Below, one piece after another: positions 1-8,730 of a stretch of 34,711 nucleotides of DNA. The position numbers and the translations under genes were made by a program. The notes beneath the pieces were generated by a model that did not search any database, was not told where the DNA came from, and saw nothing but the letters and a program-made list of their open reading frames with translations. The DNA is from CAYMEK01 sp964389305. Its GTDB lineage: Bacteria > Spirochaetota > Spirochaetia > SZUA-6 > DRHE01. Position 1 is the first letter of the stretch, and every line of letters begins with the position of its first letter. The stretch spans positions 1-34,711 of the forward strand of contig CAYMEK010000048.1 of NCBI GenBank assembly GCA_964389305.1. Reading direction: 5' to 3'.

Positions 1-935
1 TTAAGAACCCGGAGAGGATCCAGGAACTGTTCGGGGCCAACGACGGTAACCTGTCTGTTTTCGAAGACCTCTTGGGCGTACGTCTCTACTTTCAGGGAAA
101 TCAGGTATATATCGACTCCGCCGACGAAAACAAGAAAGCCCTTTTCGAGCGAATTCTCGGGGAACTGGAAGACCACATATCCCTTGGACAGGTCCCGGGA
201 CCGGACTTGATTCGGGCGGTTTACAAAAGCCTGAACAGCGGCAATGGCGAAGACGCGGGGCTTCTCAAAGATACTTGTGTGATCATCCCCAACGGTTTGA
301 AAAAAGTGTTCGCCCGCAGCCATAAGCAGGCCATCTACCTGAGAGCCATGGACAGAACAGAGATGGTTTTCGGTGTGGGACCGGCAGGTACCGGCAAGAC
401 ATATCTGGCCGTTGCCCAGGCCTTGAAGTGCGTGCTCTCGAGGGAGAAGCGCAAGCTCATCCTGACCCGGCCAGTGGTCGAAGCGGGCGAGAATCTAGGG
501 TTTTTACCCGGAGACCTCGAGCAGAAAATAAGCCCGTATCTCAGACCTTTATACGACGCTATGGAATCCTTCATTCCACCTGAAATGATCCGCCGGCTGG
601 AGGAAAATCGTATCATTGAGATCGCTCCGCTCGCTTACATGAGGGGTCGGACTCTTTCGGACTGCTTCGTGATCCTGGACGAAGCTCAGAATACGACGCG
701 CGAGCAGATGAAGATGTTCCTGACCCGCCTGGGTGAAGGTACCAGAGCCGTGATCACAGGCGATATCACTCAGATAGATCTGCCCAGACGTGATAGCTCC
801 GGGCTTCTGGACGTAATCTCCATACTGAAGTCCATTCGCGAGATAGAGTTTATCTTCCTGGGTGAGGATGACGTGGTACGCAACCACCTGGTCCGCAAGA
901 TTGTCCGCGCCTATGAAGCAAGCGAAAAGAAATAG
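1..935 (+). CDS. phoH: PhoH-family ATPase, N-terminus cut off by window edge
   Basis: PhoH-like proteins are cytoplasmic P-loop NTPases, often linked to RNA metabolism and commonly encoded beside ybeY. The reading frame is open from base 3, so the gene begins outside the window; the TTG at 72 is probably internal, because the 23 upstream codons continue the usual PhoH N-terminal domain. About 310 residues are visible. The Walker A motif GPAGTGKT lies at 378-401 and a Walker B-type VILDEAQN follows near 670-695. A further conserved stretch near 745-790 contains the residues TGD. The stop at 933-935 overlaps the next gene by 23 bp. The phoH/HD-phosphodiesterase/ybeY arrangement is known from many bacteria, and the family call is secure. 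The exact biochemical role of PhoH-like proteins is not settled. Confidence 0.95.
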   Translation, partial: KNPERIQELFGANDGNLSVFEDLLGVRLYFQGNQVYIDSADENKKALFERILGELEDHISLGQVPGPDLIRAVYKSLNSGNGEDAGLLKDTCVIIPNGLKKVFARSHKQAIYLRAMDRTEMVFGVGPAGTGKTYLAVAQALKCVLSREKRKLILTRPVVEAGENLGFLPGDLEQKISPYLRPLYDAMESFIPPEMIRRLEENRIIEIAPLAYMRGRTLSDCFVILDEAQNTTREQMKMFLTRLGEGTRAVITGDITQIDLPRRDSSGLLDVISILKSIREIEFIFLGEDDVVRNHLVRKIVRAYEASEKK

Positions 936-3135
936 CCCCCAATTCGGATTCCGTCCCCTAGCGGCGGTCAGGGACAGGCTCGCCCGCCATCGTTTTTCGG
1001 CGATCATCCTGATCCCATGTTTCCTCGTCGCCGCGGCTATTATCCTGGTCAGCACCCAGTTCGGCTCGTTTTTTCCGATTCCACGGGCTGCGGACTACGA
1101 GACGGGTTCCGTGGCCGAGCGGGACTACGTGGTAGAACGGGATATTCTGTACACCGACGAAGAGGCGACCAGGTTGAAACGGGAGGCGGCCGGGAAACTG
1201 GTCCTTCCGATCTTTCGTGTGAATGATCAAATCGGCAGGGAAAGCCTGGAACGTTTCGAGAAGTTCCGGGATATGGTCTTGAACCTGCGCGCGGAAGAGA
1301 GTTCCCTGGACACCATTTTCCTCAAGCTTCAGGTCGAATTTCCCGGGTTGATGAGCAAGGAGGAACTCGCCCTGCTTCTGGGTATCCGGCGGCTCCCCGA
1401 GCTCTTGGAGCAGTCCAGAAATATCCTGGAGGAAGCTTATGAAACTGGATTGATCAAGCTTCCCGAACGGGACAGCGATCTTCTTTCCCCGGGTGGCGTG
1501 GCAGTGTGGCGGTGGAGTGGAGGCAAGCTAGTCAAGGAAGAATATTTCCTGCCGGAGGTGCTGACCCGTGAACGCCTCGGAGAGTGGGCGAGGGGGCGTT
1601 TGACAGGGCTCTCGGGGGCCGAGCTTCAAGCAGCCGTGAACCTCATTCAGGCTTTCGCGGTAGCCAATGGTTTTCTGGATCTCCAGGAGACCGAGAGGGC
1701 CAGACGCAAGGCCATGGCGGAGGTGGAGCCTGTCCAGGCCAAGCTGGTGAAGGGTCAGGTCATTGTCAGGAAAGGAGACATCATCAGCGAAGAGACAGCC
1801 GCCCAGATCAAGGCACTCGGCGAGTACTCGGCAACCGTCAACCTGAACAGCATCGCCGGGACCGTGCTGTTTCTGCTCATCGTGTTCGTTTTTACACTGT
1901 TTGTCTTCCAGGAGAGCATCCTCGGGGCGACACTCAAACGCTCTCAATTGTTGTTCCTTACTATAACAGCCCTGATTTATCTCCTTCTGGCGGCCCTGCT
2001 GCGGCGCTTTTTCTCGCCTCCGGAAGGAACTCCTTTTTCGGTGATACTGCCAACGGCCGCGATCTCGATCCTGGTGACACTGATCGTATCGACTCGAGCC
2101 GGGCTCGGCTATTCCCTGCTGCTGGCCCTTCTGATTTTGCCCATAGTCAAGATGGATGTCTATTCGTTTCTCTTCGTCCTGCTAACCGGAGTGGCGGGGA
2201 CGGCCGTAGTGCTGCGAGCCGAACGCCGTATCGACCTGGTGCGGGCCGGCGCTTATCTGTCGGGGTTGAACCTGGCGATACTTGTGTTCTGCAACCTGCT
2301 GGCCAACGCGGGCGGCGGCTGGCTGTTCCAGATCCTGGGTTGGAGCGTGGCCAACGGTTTTGCATCCGGCATCATAAGCCTGGGATTCCTGCCGTTGTTG
2401 GAACACTCCCTGAATACGGCCAGCCGTTTTCGACTTATCGAGCTGTCCGACCTGAATGCACCGATTCTCAGACGGATGCTTTCGTTGGCCCCTGGAACGT
2501 ACAATCACTCGATAAGCGTGGCCAACCTGGCGGAGTCCGCCTGCAGCGCCATCGGCGCCAATGCCCTGCTGGCCAGGGTTGGAGCGTACTACCATGACAT
2601 AGGCAAGATAGAGCAGGCCGAGTACTTTATAGAAAACCAGACCTCCTTCAACAAGCACGATGAGTTGAAGCCGAGTCTGTCCGCGGCTGTTATCAAGTCC
2701 CATTTGAAGATCGGAATCGAAAAAGCCAGGGAGTTGTCCCTGCCCGAGGAAGTACAGCAAATAATCTCCCAACACCACGGCAGGGGCTTGATCAAGTATT
2801 TTTACCAGCGCGCCCTGGAGAAAGGCGAGAAGAGCAATGTAACCTCCGATGACTATTCCTACCAGGGTCTGCGGCCCGCGTCCAAGGAAGCGGCGGTGGT
2901 TATGCTCGCAGACTCGGTGGAAGCCGCGACGCACACGCTGAAGAAACCTACCATCGCCAAGCTGGAGAAATTCGTCTGGGACGTCATCATGGAAAAGTTT
3001 ATCTCACAGGAGCTCGGCGAGAGCGAGTTGACCTTCCGAGACCTGGAGATCATCAAGAAAAGATTCGTGCAGGTGCTGGCCGGCTACTATCACTCCCGGA
3101 TCGAGTACCCGAAGGTGAAAGAGGCGGTCCGTTGA
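913..3135 (+). CDS. pgpH: 7TM-HD membrane phosphodiesterase, PgpH/YqfF family
   Basis: Family members such as Listeria PgpH hydrolyse cyclic di-AMP with a cytoplasmic HD domain; that activity is inferred here. The protein has 740 residues. An N-terminal membrane helix (about residues 25-45) is followed by an extracytoplasmic region to about residue 320, a run of hydrophobic segments (about 325-515) and a C-terminal HD domain. Metal-binding candidates are His532, the His561-Asp562 pair in YYHDIGK, and His621-His622. The ATG at 913 is preferred over the upstream in-frame ATG at 862, which would add 17 polar residues and deepen the overlap with phoH. No strong Shine-Dalgarno is visible, so translation may be coupled to phoH. 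The stop overlaps the ybeY TTG start. Confidence 0.9.
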   Translation: MKQAKRNSPQFGFRPLAAVRDRLARHRFSAIILIPCFLVAAAIILVSTQFGSFFPIPRAADYETGSVAERDYVVERDILYTDEEATRLKREAAGKLVLPIFRVNDQIGRESLERFEKFRDMVLNLRAEESSLDTIFLKLQVEFPGLMSKEELALLLGIRRLPELLEQSRNILEEAYETGLIKLPERDSDLLSPGGVAVWRWSGGKLVKEEYFLPEVLTRERLGEWARGRLTGLSGAELQAAVNLIQAFAVANGFLDLQETERARRKAMAEVEPVQAKLVKGQVIVRKGDIISEETAAQIKALGEYSATVNLNSIAGTVLFLLIVFVFTLFVFQESILGATLKRSQLLFLTITALIYLLLAALLRRFFSPPEGTPFSVILPTAAISILVTLIVSTRAGLGYSLLLALLILPIVKMDVYSFLFVLLTGVAGTAVVLRAERRIDLVRAGAYLSGLNLAILVFCNLLANAGGGWLFQILGWSVANGFASGIISLGFLPLLEHSLNTASRFRLIELSDLNAPILRRMLSLAPGTYNHSISVANLAESACSAIGANALLARVGAYYHDIGKIEQAEYFIENQTSFNKHDELKPSLSAAVIKSHLKIGIEKARELSLPEEVQQIISQHHGRGLIKYFYQRALEKGEKSNVTSDDYSYQGLRPASKEAAVVMLADSVEAATHTLKKPTIAKLEKFVWDVIMEKFISQELGESELTFRDLEIIKKRFVQVLAGYYHSRIEYPKVKEAVR

Positions 3136-3653
3136 ATGACATACAGATAGCCGCCGCTGGCATCGACGACCCGGACCCACACTCGCGCAGGCGCTGTCAG
3201 AACTTCCTCGCCAAGGTGCTGAAGATACGCGGACTGGATAACTGGGAGCTTTCCATCCTGTTTTGCGACGACCGAACCATCCGGGAGCTCAATCGACGCT
3301 ATCGTCACATCGACGCAGTCACGGACGTGCTGTCCTTTCCTCAGCTCGACCGCGCCGTCGGTCCAGAAGCTTCGGAGCCTGCCACCCCGCAGGCGGGTGA
3401 AGAGGAGATGGGGTCCTGGCTGCGGCGAAAAGCTGTGGGCGAACGCGTAGCTGTCGGGGATATCGTTGTATCTCTGGAAACAATGCGTCGCAACGCTAAA
3501 GAGCAATCGATCGCCCCAGAGGAGGAATTGAAGCGTCTGCTGATACATGGCATTCTGCACCTGGAGGGTTTGGATCACCACGGTCAGGACTGCGAGATGA
3601 CCGCCATCCAGGAACGCATTCTCAGGAAGATGAGCAAGGAGAAGGTATTTTGA
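3132..3653 (+). CDS. ybeY: Endoribonuclease/rRNA maturation factor YbeY
   Basis: YbeY is a zinc-dependent endoribonuclease involved in 16S rRNA maturation and ribosome quality control. The 173-residue product carries the diagnostic histidine motif HGILHLEGLDH at residues 139-149, with His139, His143 and His149 as zinc ligands. The upstream region contains the typical ELNRRYRHID...TDVLSFP segment. It starts at TTG 3132, and this TTG shares bases with the upstream TGA stop (TTGA); a purine-rich GAAAGAGGCGG precedes it. Compared with E. coli YbeY as remembered, the loop between SFP and GDIVVS (coded by 3342-3455) is about 26 residues longer and is rich in Glu, Ala and Pro. The family call is strong. 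Confidence 0.93.
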   Translation: MNDIQIAAAGIDDPDPHSRRRCQNFLAKVLKIRGLDNWELSILFCDDRTIRELNRRYRHIDAVTDVLSFPQLDRAVGPEASEPATPQAGEEEMGSWLRRKAVGERVAVGDIVVSLETMRRNAKEQSIAPEEELKRLLIHGILHLEGLDHHGQDCEMTAIQERILRKMSKEKVF

Positions 3654-4441
3654 AGAGAAAGGGCTTTTTAGAGAGGCTTCTCGGGAAAGGCTGCCTCGAT
3701 GAAAAGCGAAATCTTAGCCACCTGGACAGCGCGGCCTTGAAGATGGTCAAGGGAATTGTCTCCCTGTCCGAATCCAACGTCAAGGAGATCATGGTACCGC
3801 GCATCGATGTTGTGTCGATATCCCTGGCTACCCCTATCCCGGAGATCGTAAACATAGTCACCGACTGCGGTCACTCCCGCTTTCCGGTGTATCACGAAAC
3901 CATCGACAACATCGTCGGCATCCTTTACGCCAAGGACCTGCTGCACTATCTGATCGAGGACACGGTGGAACCGGAACTGGAGAAGATCATCCGGGCGGCT
4001 TATTTCGTTCCGGAGAGCAAGAAGCTCGACTCTCTGCTGAGAGAGTTCCAGCGCCGCCGCGTTCACATCGCCATCGTCGTCGACGAGTACGGCGGAACCT
4101 CCGGTATTGCCTGCCTGGAAGACGTCATCGAGGAGATCGTGGGCGAGATCCAGGACGAGTTCGACAACGAGACCGAGGAGTTCCTCAAGATAAGCGAAGA
4201 CGTGTACCTTTGCGACGCCCGAGTCAACCTGGAGTGGTTGAACGAGCAGCTCGGTACGGACCTGCCCAGTGACGACTTCGATACCCTTGGCGGTCTCGTG
4301 TTCGATCTTTTCGGGAAGATACCCGTAAAGTACGAGAAGATGAGCTTCAGGAACATGGATTTCATCATACAGAACATGGAGGGACACAAGATCAATACGA
4401 TTAAGGTTGTCCTGCACAGGGAAGGCAGCGAGGTGGGCTGA
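3650..4441 (+). CDS. corC: CorC/TlyC-type CBS-domain protein
   Basis: The 263-residue protein has a tandem CBS pair (about residues 40-180), including the characteristic MVPR(I/T)D motif near residue 48 and HIAIVVDEYGGTSG near residue 138. A C-terminal CorC_HlyC domain follows (about 190-258). It has no transmembrane DUF21 region, so it resembles cytosolic E. coli CorC and the spirochaete proteins annotated TlyC 'hemolysin'. CorC is tied to Mg2+/Co2+ handling; the hemolysin label rests on older work and should not be taken as function. The TTG start at 3650 overlaps the ybeY TGA stop, with AAGGAGAAGG as ribosome binding site. The stop overlaps the next ATG by one base. Confidence 0.9.
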   Translation: MKRKGFLERLLGKGCLDEKRNLSHLDSAALKMVKGIVSLSESNVKEIMVPRIDVVSISLATPIPEIVNIVTDCGHSRFPVYHETIDNIVGILYAKDLLHYLIEDTVEPELEKIIRAAYFVPESKKLDSLLREFQRRRVHIAIVVDEYGGTSGIACLEDVIEEIVGEIQDEFDNETEEFLKISEDVYLCDARVNLEWLNEQLGTDLPSDDFDTLGGLVFDLFGKIPVKYEKMSFRNMDFIIQNMEGHKINTIKVVLHREGSEVG

Positions 4442-6435
4442 TGAGGAGAGGCGCCGCAGTAGGTATGGCTCTGCTTGTTTCGGTGCTGGCTTTCGGACAG
4501 AACGGAAATGAGTCTGTCCAAAGCGCACGGGCCCTGTACCAGCGGGGCCGGGAGGAGCAAAGCCGATCAAACCTGCTGGCCGCGGTGGAGCTGTACAGGG
4601 CGTCGCTGCAGGCGAATCCCGCCTACTACCAGCCGTTGATCGGCCTGGCCGAGGTTTTTTTTACTCTTGAGGAGTACGAGGAGGCGTTAGGGTACCTCAA
4701 GGAGGCTCAGAAGTACGACCGGGACAACCTCGATACCCTGGTGCTGGAAGGCAGGATCTGTGTCGCATTGAACCGCCTGGAGCAGGCCCGTGCTTTGTTC
4801 GAATCAGTGCTCCAGCGGGAGAAGAACAATCTGGAGGCCCGCTTCGGCCTGGCCGAGCTGGACATCGCCCAGGGGAAGGCGAGGAACGCGAGTCAGCGCT
4901 ACATCGAGACCTTGAAAATCCGGCCGGAGAGCCAGAAGGCGCTGCTGTCTTTGGCCCTGCTGAGTGAGGCGGAGGGTAATCGGGAAGCGGCGGAAACCTA
5001 CCTGGAGCTGGCCCTGAAGTATCACAGCTACGATCCGCGGGTTCACTTTGCTGCCGGACGATTCTCCGTAGACGAAGGCCGGCTCGATCGAGCCGAGCAA
5101 TACCTGCTCACCGCCGTAGCTCTGGACCCGGATTTCACCCGGGCCAAAAGGCTCCTTGCCCAGGTCTACCTGCAGGGTAACGAGCCCCAAAGATCGGTTG
5201 AGGTCTTACAGGGCATCCTGGACAGCGGCAGGAACGATCCCCTGGTATGGTATACCCTGGGTCTGGCCTATGACCGCAGCGGAGACACCGAGCAGGCTGT
5301 TCGGAGTCTCGCCCAGGTGCTGCGCCTGCGCCCTGACGACGAGATCGCCCGCCTCGCCCTGGAAAATATAGCCCTGGACAAGCTGCCGCTCCAGGATCCG
5401 GTTCGGGAACGCTACGCTGCCTACCATTTGGAGAGGGGCAACCTGTTCAGGGAACGGAACCTCCTGGTCAAAGCCCTCACCGAGTACAGGAGGGCTATAC
5501 GGTTGCAGCCGGAGTCAAGAGAGGCACGGCTCGACTTTGCCGAACTGTACAGGATCATGGGTTTTCCCGTTAAATATCAAAAGGAGCTGGAGGTGCTCCG
5601 AGACCTGGGGTTCGTCGATTCGATCATCCTGGATAATATCGAGATCATCGAAAGCTCGACCTACGACAGCGTTTCGGCCCAGTGGGGCGTGGATCAATAC
5701 GCGTTGGACAAAAAGAGATACTCCCTGGCCGTCTACCACCTCTCGTCCGCCACCCGGGAGGTCCATCCCTACGCGGGTCGGATAACGGCCGAGTATTTCG
5801 TCGATCTGCTCCGGCGTTTCCCGAGTATCGATGTGCTCGACACGAGCTTGAACGTGGATACCTACGAAAGGGCTTTCCGGGAAGCCCGCAGCCTGGATGC
5901 GGACTACTTCCTGGTACTGCATCTGGAAGAATCGGAGAGGAGCGTAACCACCATTGCAGACCAGTATCTGGCCGCTACGGGCAAGCTCCTGGGCTCCTAC
6001 AGGGTGTTCCGAACTGGAAACGACCGGGTACAGGACAACTTCAATCTTTTGTCCGAGCGCGTTCATCAGGCGCTACCCCTGAAGGCCACCCTGCTGGACC
6101 GGCAGTTCGACCTGGGCTTGATCGATCTGGGCCGCATGGACGGGCTGGAGGAAGGCCAGGAGCTGGCCATCGTAAAGAAAGGAAGGGTGCGGCTCAGAAA
6201 CGACGGGATCGGACCGACCGCCGAGGAGGCGGATATCCTCGGGACGTTCACGGTGAGCCGGCTGGATGAGAATGTATCGGAAGGAACGGTGGCCAAAAAG
6301 AGCTTTTTCGATCTGATCAATCCGGGCGACGAGCTGATCCTCCCGCCCGAAAGGGCGGCAGAACAGCCTTCCATGGAGCCCGAAGAAGTCGATAAGGGGC
6401 TTCTACGCAGACTGCTCGGTCTGATTGGCCTCTGA
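4441..6435 (+). CDS. Secreted TPR protein with FlgT-like C-terminal half
   Basis: The 664-residue product begins with a Sec-type signal peptide (hydrophobic residues 5-19) and is probably periplasmic. Residues about 25-320 form at least eight tetratricopeptide-like helical pairs (for example the one ending in LAEVFFTLEEYEEAL and the one with LGLAYDRSGDTEQAV). After a second TPR at about 320-370, the rest is not TPR. Residues about 425-530 resemble the middle domain of FlgT/CsgG-like envelope proteins, and about 550-640 read like a FlgT C-terminal barrel (LGLIDLGRMDGLEEGQEL and onward). That second assignment is by eye and tentative. The gene is the last of the phoH operon; ATG 4441 overlaps the corC stop. 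No strong terminator is visible before the next promoter. Confidence 0.75.
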   Translation: MRRGAAVGMALLVSVLAFGQNGNESVQSARALYQRGREEQSRSNLLAAVELYRASLQANPAYYQPLIGLAEVFFTLEEYEEALGYLKEAQKYDRDNLDTLVLEGRICVALNRLEQARALFESVLQREKNNLEARFGLAELDIAQGKARNASQRYIETLKIRPESQKALLSLALLSEAEGNREAAETYLELALKYHSYDPRVHFAAGRFSVDEGRLDRAEQYLLTAVALDPDFTRAKRLLAQVYLQGNEPQRSVEVLQGILDSGRNDPLVWYTLGLAYDRSGDTEQAVRSLAQVLRLRPDDEIARLALENIALDKLPLQDPVRERYAAYHLERGNLFRERNLLVKALTEYRRAIRLQPESREARLDFAELYRIMGFPVKYQKELEVLRDLGFVDSIILDNIEIIESSTYDSVSAQWGVDQYALDKKRYSLAVYHLSSATREVHPYAGRITAEYFVDLLRRFPSIDVLDTSLNVDTYERAFREARSLDADYFLVLHLEESERSVTTIADQYLAATGKLLGSYRVFRTGNDRVQDNFNLLSERVHQALPLKATLLDRQFDLGLIDLGRMDGLEEGQELAIVKKGRVRLRNDGIGPTAEEADILGTFTVSRLDENVSEGTVAKKSFFDLINPGDELILPPERAAEQPSMEPEEVDKGLLRRLLGLIGL

Positions 6436-6455
6436 GACCAACGGCAGTCGTACCG

Positions 6456-6485
6456 TTGACACGGGGAACCTTTTTTCCGTATATT
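6456..6485 (+). promoter_or_regulatory. Sigma-70-type promoter of the gap-pgk-tpiA-secG operon
   Basis: A perfect -35 hexamer TTGACA (6456-6461) is followed after 18 bp by TATATT (6480-6485). Transcription would start near 6492, giving a leader of about 35 nt before gap. It lies in the 93-bp gap after the TPR gene. This is one of the best promoter matches in the window. Confidence 0.75.
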
Positions 6486-6528
6486 CAGGCCTGAAAAGTA
6501 ATTCCATTCAGCATATTATGGGGGATGT

Positions 6529-7521
6529 ATGAAGATCGCAATCAACGGATTCGGTAGAATCGGACGCAGCGTGTTCAAGATCGCCATGGAGCGTAAAGAG
6601 ATCGAAGTGGCGGCCATCAACGACATCACCGATGCAAAAACCCTGGCCCACCTGCTGAAATACGACTCCAACTACGGCAAGTATGCCAGGAAGGTCGAAG
6701 CCAGGGAAAACGCCATCAGCGTGGACGGGAAGAGCGTAGCCGTTCTTTCCGAGCGGGACCCGAAAAAGCTGCCCTGGTCCAAGATGGGAGTCGACCTGGT
6801 CATCGAATCGACCGGGATTTTCCGGCTGCGCGAGCAGGTAGCCTGGCACCTGGAGGCCGGCGCCAAGCGGGCGATCCTGACTGTGCCCGCCAAGGACAAG
6901 GTGGACAAGATGGTTGTCCTGGGCGTCAACGACGAAGATCTCAAGGACGAGGACCTGATCGTCTCCAATGCCTCCTGCACGACCAACTGCCTGGCTCCGA
7001 TAGCTAAAGTGCTTCTCGACAATTTCGGGATCGTGGAAGGGCTGATGACCACAGTGCACGCCTACACCAGCGACCAGCGGCTGCATGACGCTCCCCACTC
7101 GGACCTGCGCCGGGCAAGGGCCGCCTGTCTGTCGACCGTTCTGACTTCCACCGGCGCCGCAAGGGCTGTGGGCAAAGTCATTCCGGAATTGAACGGCAAG
7201 CTGAACGGCGTGGCCCTGCGTGTTCCGGTTTCCACCGGCTCCATCGTCGACCTCACGGTCAAGCTGGAGAAAGATCCCAGCATAGAGGAAGTCAATGCCG
7301 CCATGAAGACGGCGGCGGAAGGTAAAATGAAGGGCATCCTGGAGTACTGCGAGGACCCGATCGTATCGGTGGACGTTATCGGCAATACCCATTCCTCGAT
7401 ATACGATGCATTGAGCATCATGAAGCTCGGCAGCGGCTTCTTCAAGCTGTTCTCCTGGTACGACAATGAATGGGGTTACTCCTGCCGGGTGGTGGATCTG
7501 GCTCAAAGGATGATCAAATAG
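6529..7521 (+). CDS. gap: Glyceraldehyde-3-phosphate dehydrogenase
   Basis: This glycolytic enzyme oxidises glyceraldehyde-3-phosphate to 1,3-bisphosphoglycerate with NAD+. The 330-residue length is normal. The N-terminal GFGRIGR dinucleotide-binding loop (residues 7-13) and Asp32, which favours NAD over NADP, are present. The catalytic Cys150 lies in SNASCTTNC, with His177 as its partner in TTVHAYTSDQ. The C-terminal SWYDNEWGYS signature is intact. One oddity is that the usual (I/V)PTSTGAA segment reads VLTSTGAA, replacing a conserved proline by leucine (codon near 7141). The ATG at 6529 is preceded by a GGGGGA ribosome binding site. It is the first gene of the glycolytic operon, 8 bp before pgk. 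Confidence 0.97.
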   Translation: MKIAINGFGRIGRSVFKIAMERKEIEVAAINDITDAKTLAHLLKYDSNYGKYARKVEARENAISVDGKSVAVLSERDPKKLPWSKMGVDLVIESTGIFRLREQVAWHLEAGAKRAILTVPAKDKVDKMVVLGVNDEDLKDEDLIVSNASCTTNCLAPIAKVLLDNFGIVEGLMTTVHAYTSDQRLHDAPHSDLRRARAACLSTVLTSTGAARAVGKVIPELNGKLNGVALRVPVSTGSIVDLTVKLEKDPSIEEVNAAMKTAAEGKMKGILEYCEDPIVSVDVIGNTHSSIYDALSIMKLGSGFFKLFSWYDNEWGYSCRVVDLAQRMIK

Positions 7522-7529
7522 GTCTGTCG

Positions 7530-8714
7530 ATGGCAAAAAAAACGGTCAAAGATATAGATCTGAAGGGCAGGCGAGTGCTTTGCCGGGTGGATTTCAATGT
7601 GCCCATCAAAGAGGGACGCATAGGGGATGACACGCGCATCCAGGCCGCATTGGAGACGATCAAATACATCCTCGCTCAGGAAGGCGCCTCCCTGGTGCTT
7701 ATGAGCCATCTCGGACGGCCGAAGGGGAAGGTCGTGGCGGAGCAGAGCTTGAGGCCGGTGGCGCAGCGGCTTTCCGAGCTGCTCGGGCGCGAGGTGCTCA
7801 TGGCCGCAGACTGTGTCGGTCCAGAGGTGGAGCGACAGGCTTCAGCCCTCGAGGCCGGAGAAGTCCTCCTGCTGGAGAACGTTCGTTTCCACCCTGAAGA
7901 GGAAGCCAACGATTCCGGATTTGCTGCGCTGCTGGCACGCTTGGGCCAGGTATACGTAAACGACGCCTTCGGCTCCGCCCACAGGGCCCATGCTTCGACC
8001 GAGGGTGTGGCGCATCTGCTGCCCGCGGTAGCCGGGCTGCTCATGGAGCGGGAAATCCGCTTCCTCGGCAGAGTGCTGGAGAGCCCGGACAAGCCTTTCG
8101 TAGCCATCATCGGCGGCGCCAAGGTCTCCACAAAGATCGCGGTTCTGGAATCACTTCTGTCCAAGGTGACCAGCTTCATAATAGGCGGAGGCATGGCTTA
8201 CACCTTTCTCAAGGTGCAGGGCTACCAAACCGGGAAATCCCTGGTCGAGGAGGAGCTGCTCGATACGGCCGGAAGCTTTCTGGACAAAGCGAGCAAGCAG
8301 CAGGTGCAGGTGCTTCTTCCTGTGGATCATCGGGTGGCCTCAGAGTTCAGCGAGCAGGCGGCTGGCGAGTACGTAGCCCAGGCGGCGATTCCGGAAGACA
8401 AGATCGGGATGGACATCGGGGCCAAGACGCTGGAACGATACAAGCAAGTGATCGAGACGGCCAAGACCGTATTCTGGAACGGACCCCTGGGCGTCTTCGA
8501 GTTTCCGGAGTTCGCAGAGGGGACATTGGAGGTAGCTAGAGCCGTGGCGGCCTGCCGGGGAACCACGGTGATCGGCGGCGGGGACGTGGTGGCTGCGGTC
8601 AAGCAGTTTGGCTTGGATGACAAGATCAGCCATGTTTCCACCGGCGGAGGCGCTTCTCTCGAGTTTCTCGAGGGTAAGAAGCTTCCCGGTATCACTGCTC
8701 TCCAAGATAGATGA
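7530..8714 (+). CDS. pgk: Phosphoglycerate kinase
   Basis: This enzyme transfers phosphate from 1,3-bisphosphoglycerate to ADP, the step after GAPDH. The 394-residue product has the standard signatures: RVDFNVP near residue 20, the MSHLGRPKG segment, LLENVRFHPEE, an AIIGGAKVSTKI hinge region, NGPLGVFE, and the C-terminal nucleotide-binding GGGD plus STGGGASLEFLEG. The ATG at 7530 is chosen rather than the upstream in-frame start at 7470, because the product then begins at the family's normal N-terminus and follows the gap stop by 8 bp. Only a short AGGT stands in as a ribosome binding site, so coupling with gap is likely. It is a single full-length domain set with no fusion to triosephosphate isomerase. 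Confidence 0.97.
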   Translation: MAKKTVKDIDLKGRRVLCRVDFNVPIKEGRIGDDTRIQAALETIKYILAQEGASLVLMSHLGRPKGKVVAEQSLRPVAQRLSELLGREVLMAADCVGPEVERQASALEAGEVLLLENVRFHPEEEANDSGFAALLARLGQVYVNDAFGSAHRAHASTEGVAHLLPAVAGLLMEREIRFLGRVLESPDKPFVAIIGGAKVSTKIAVLESLLSKVTSFIIGGGMAYTFLKVQGYQTGKSLVEEELLDTAGSFLDKASKQQVQVLLPVDHRVASEFSEQAAGEYVAQAAIPEDKIGMDIGAKTLERYKQVIETAKTVFWNGPLGVFEFPEFAEGTLEVARAVAACRGTTVIGGGDVVAAVKQFGLDDKISHVSTGGGASLEFLEGKKLPGITALQDR

Positions 8715-8730
8715 GAGAGGTGCTGTAACG

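Noticed and set aside
862..912. Earlier in-frame ATG start for the HD phosphodiesterase
   Set aside because: It would add 17 residues with no family similarity and place the start deep inside phoH; ATG 913 is a better fit.
1584..2597. Long open frame (337 codons) inside pgpH
   Set aside because: It overlaps a clearly conserved gene in another frame; its translation is Arg/Gly/Ser-rich without any recognisable domain, as expected for a high-GC shadow frame.
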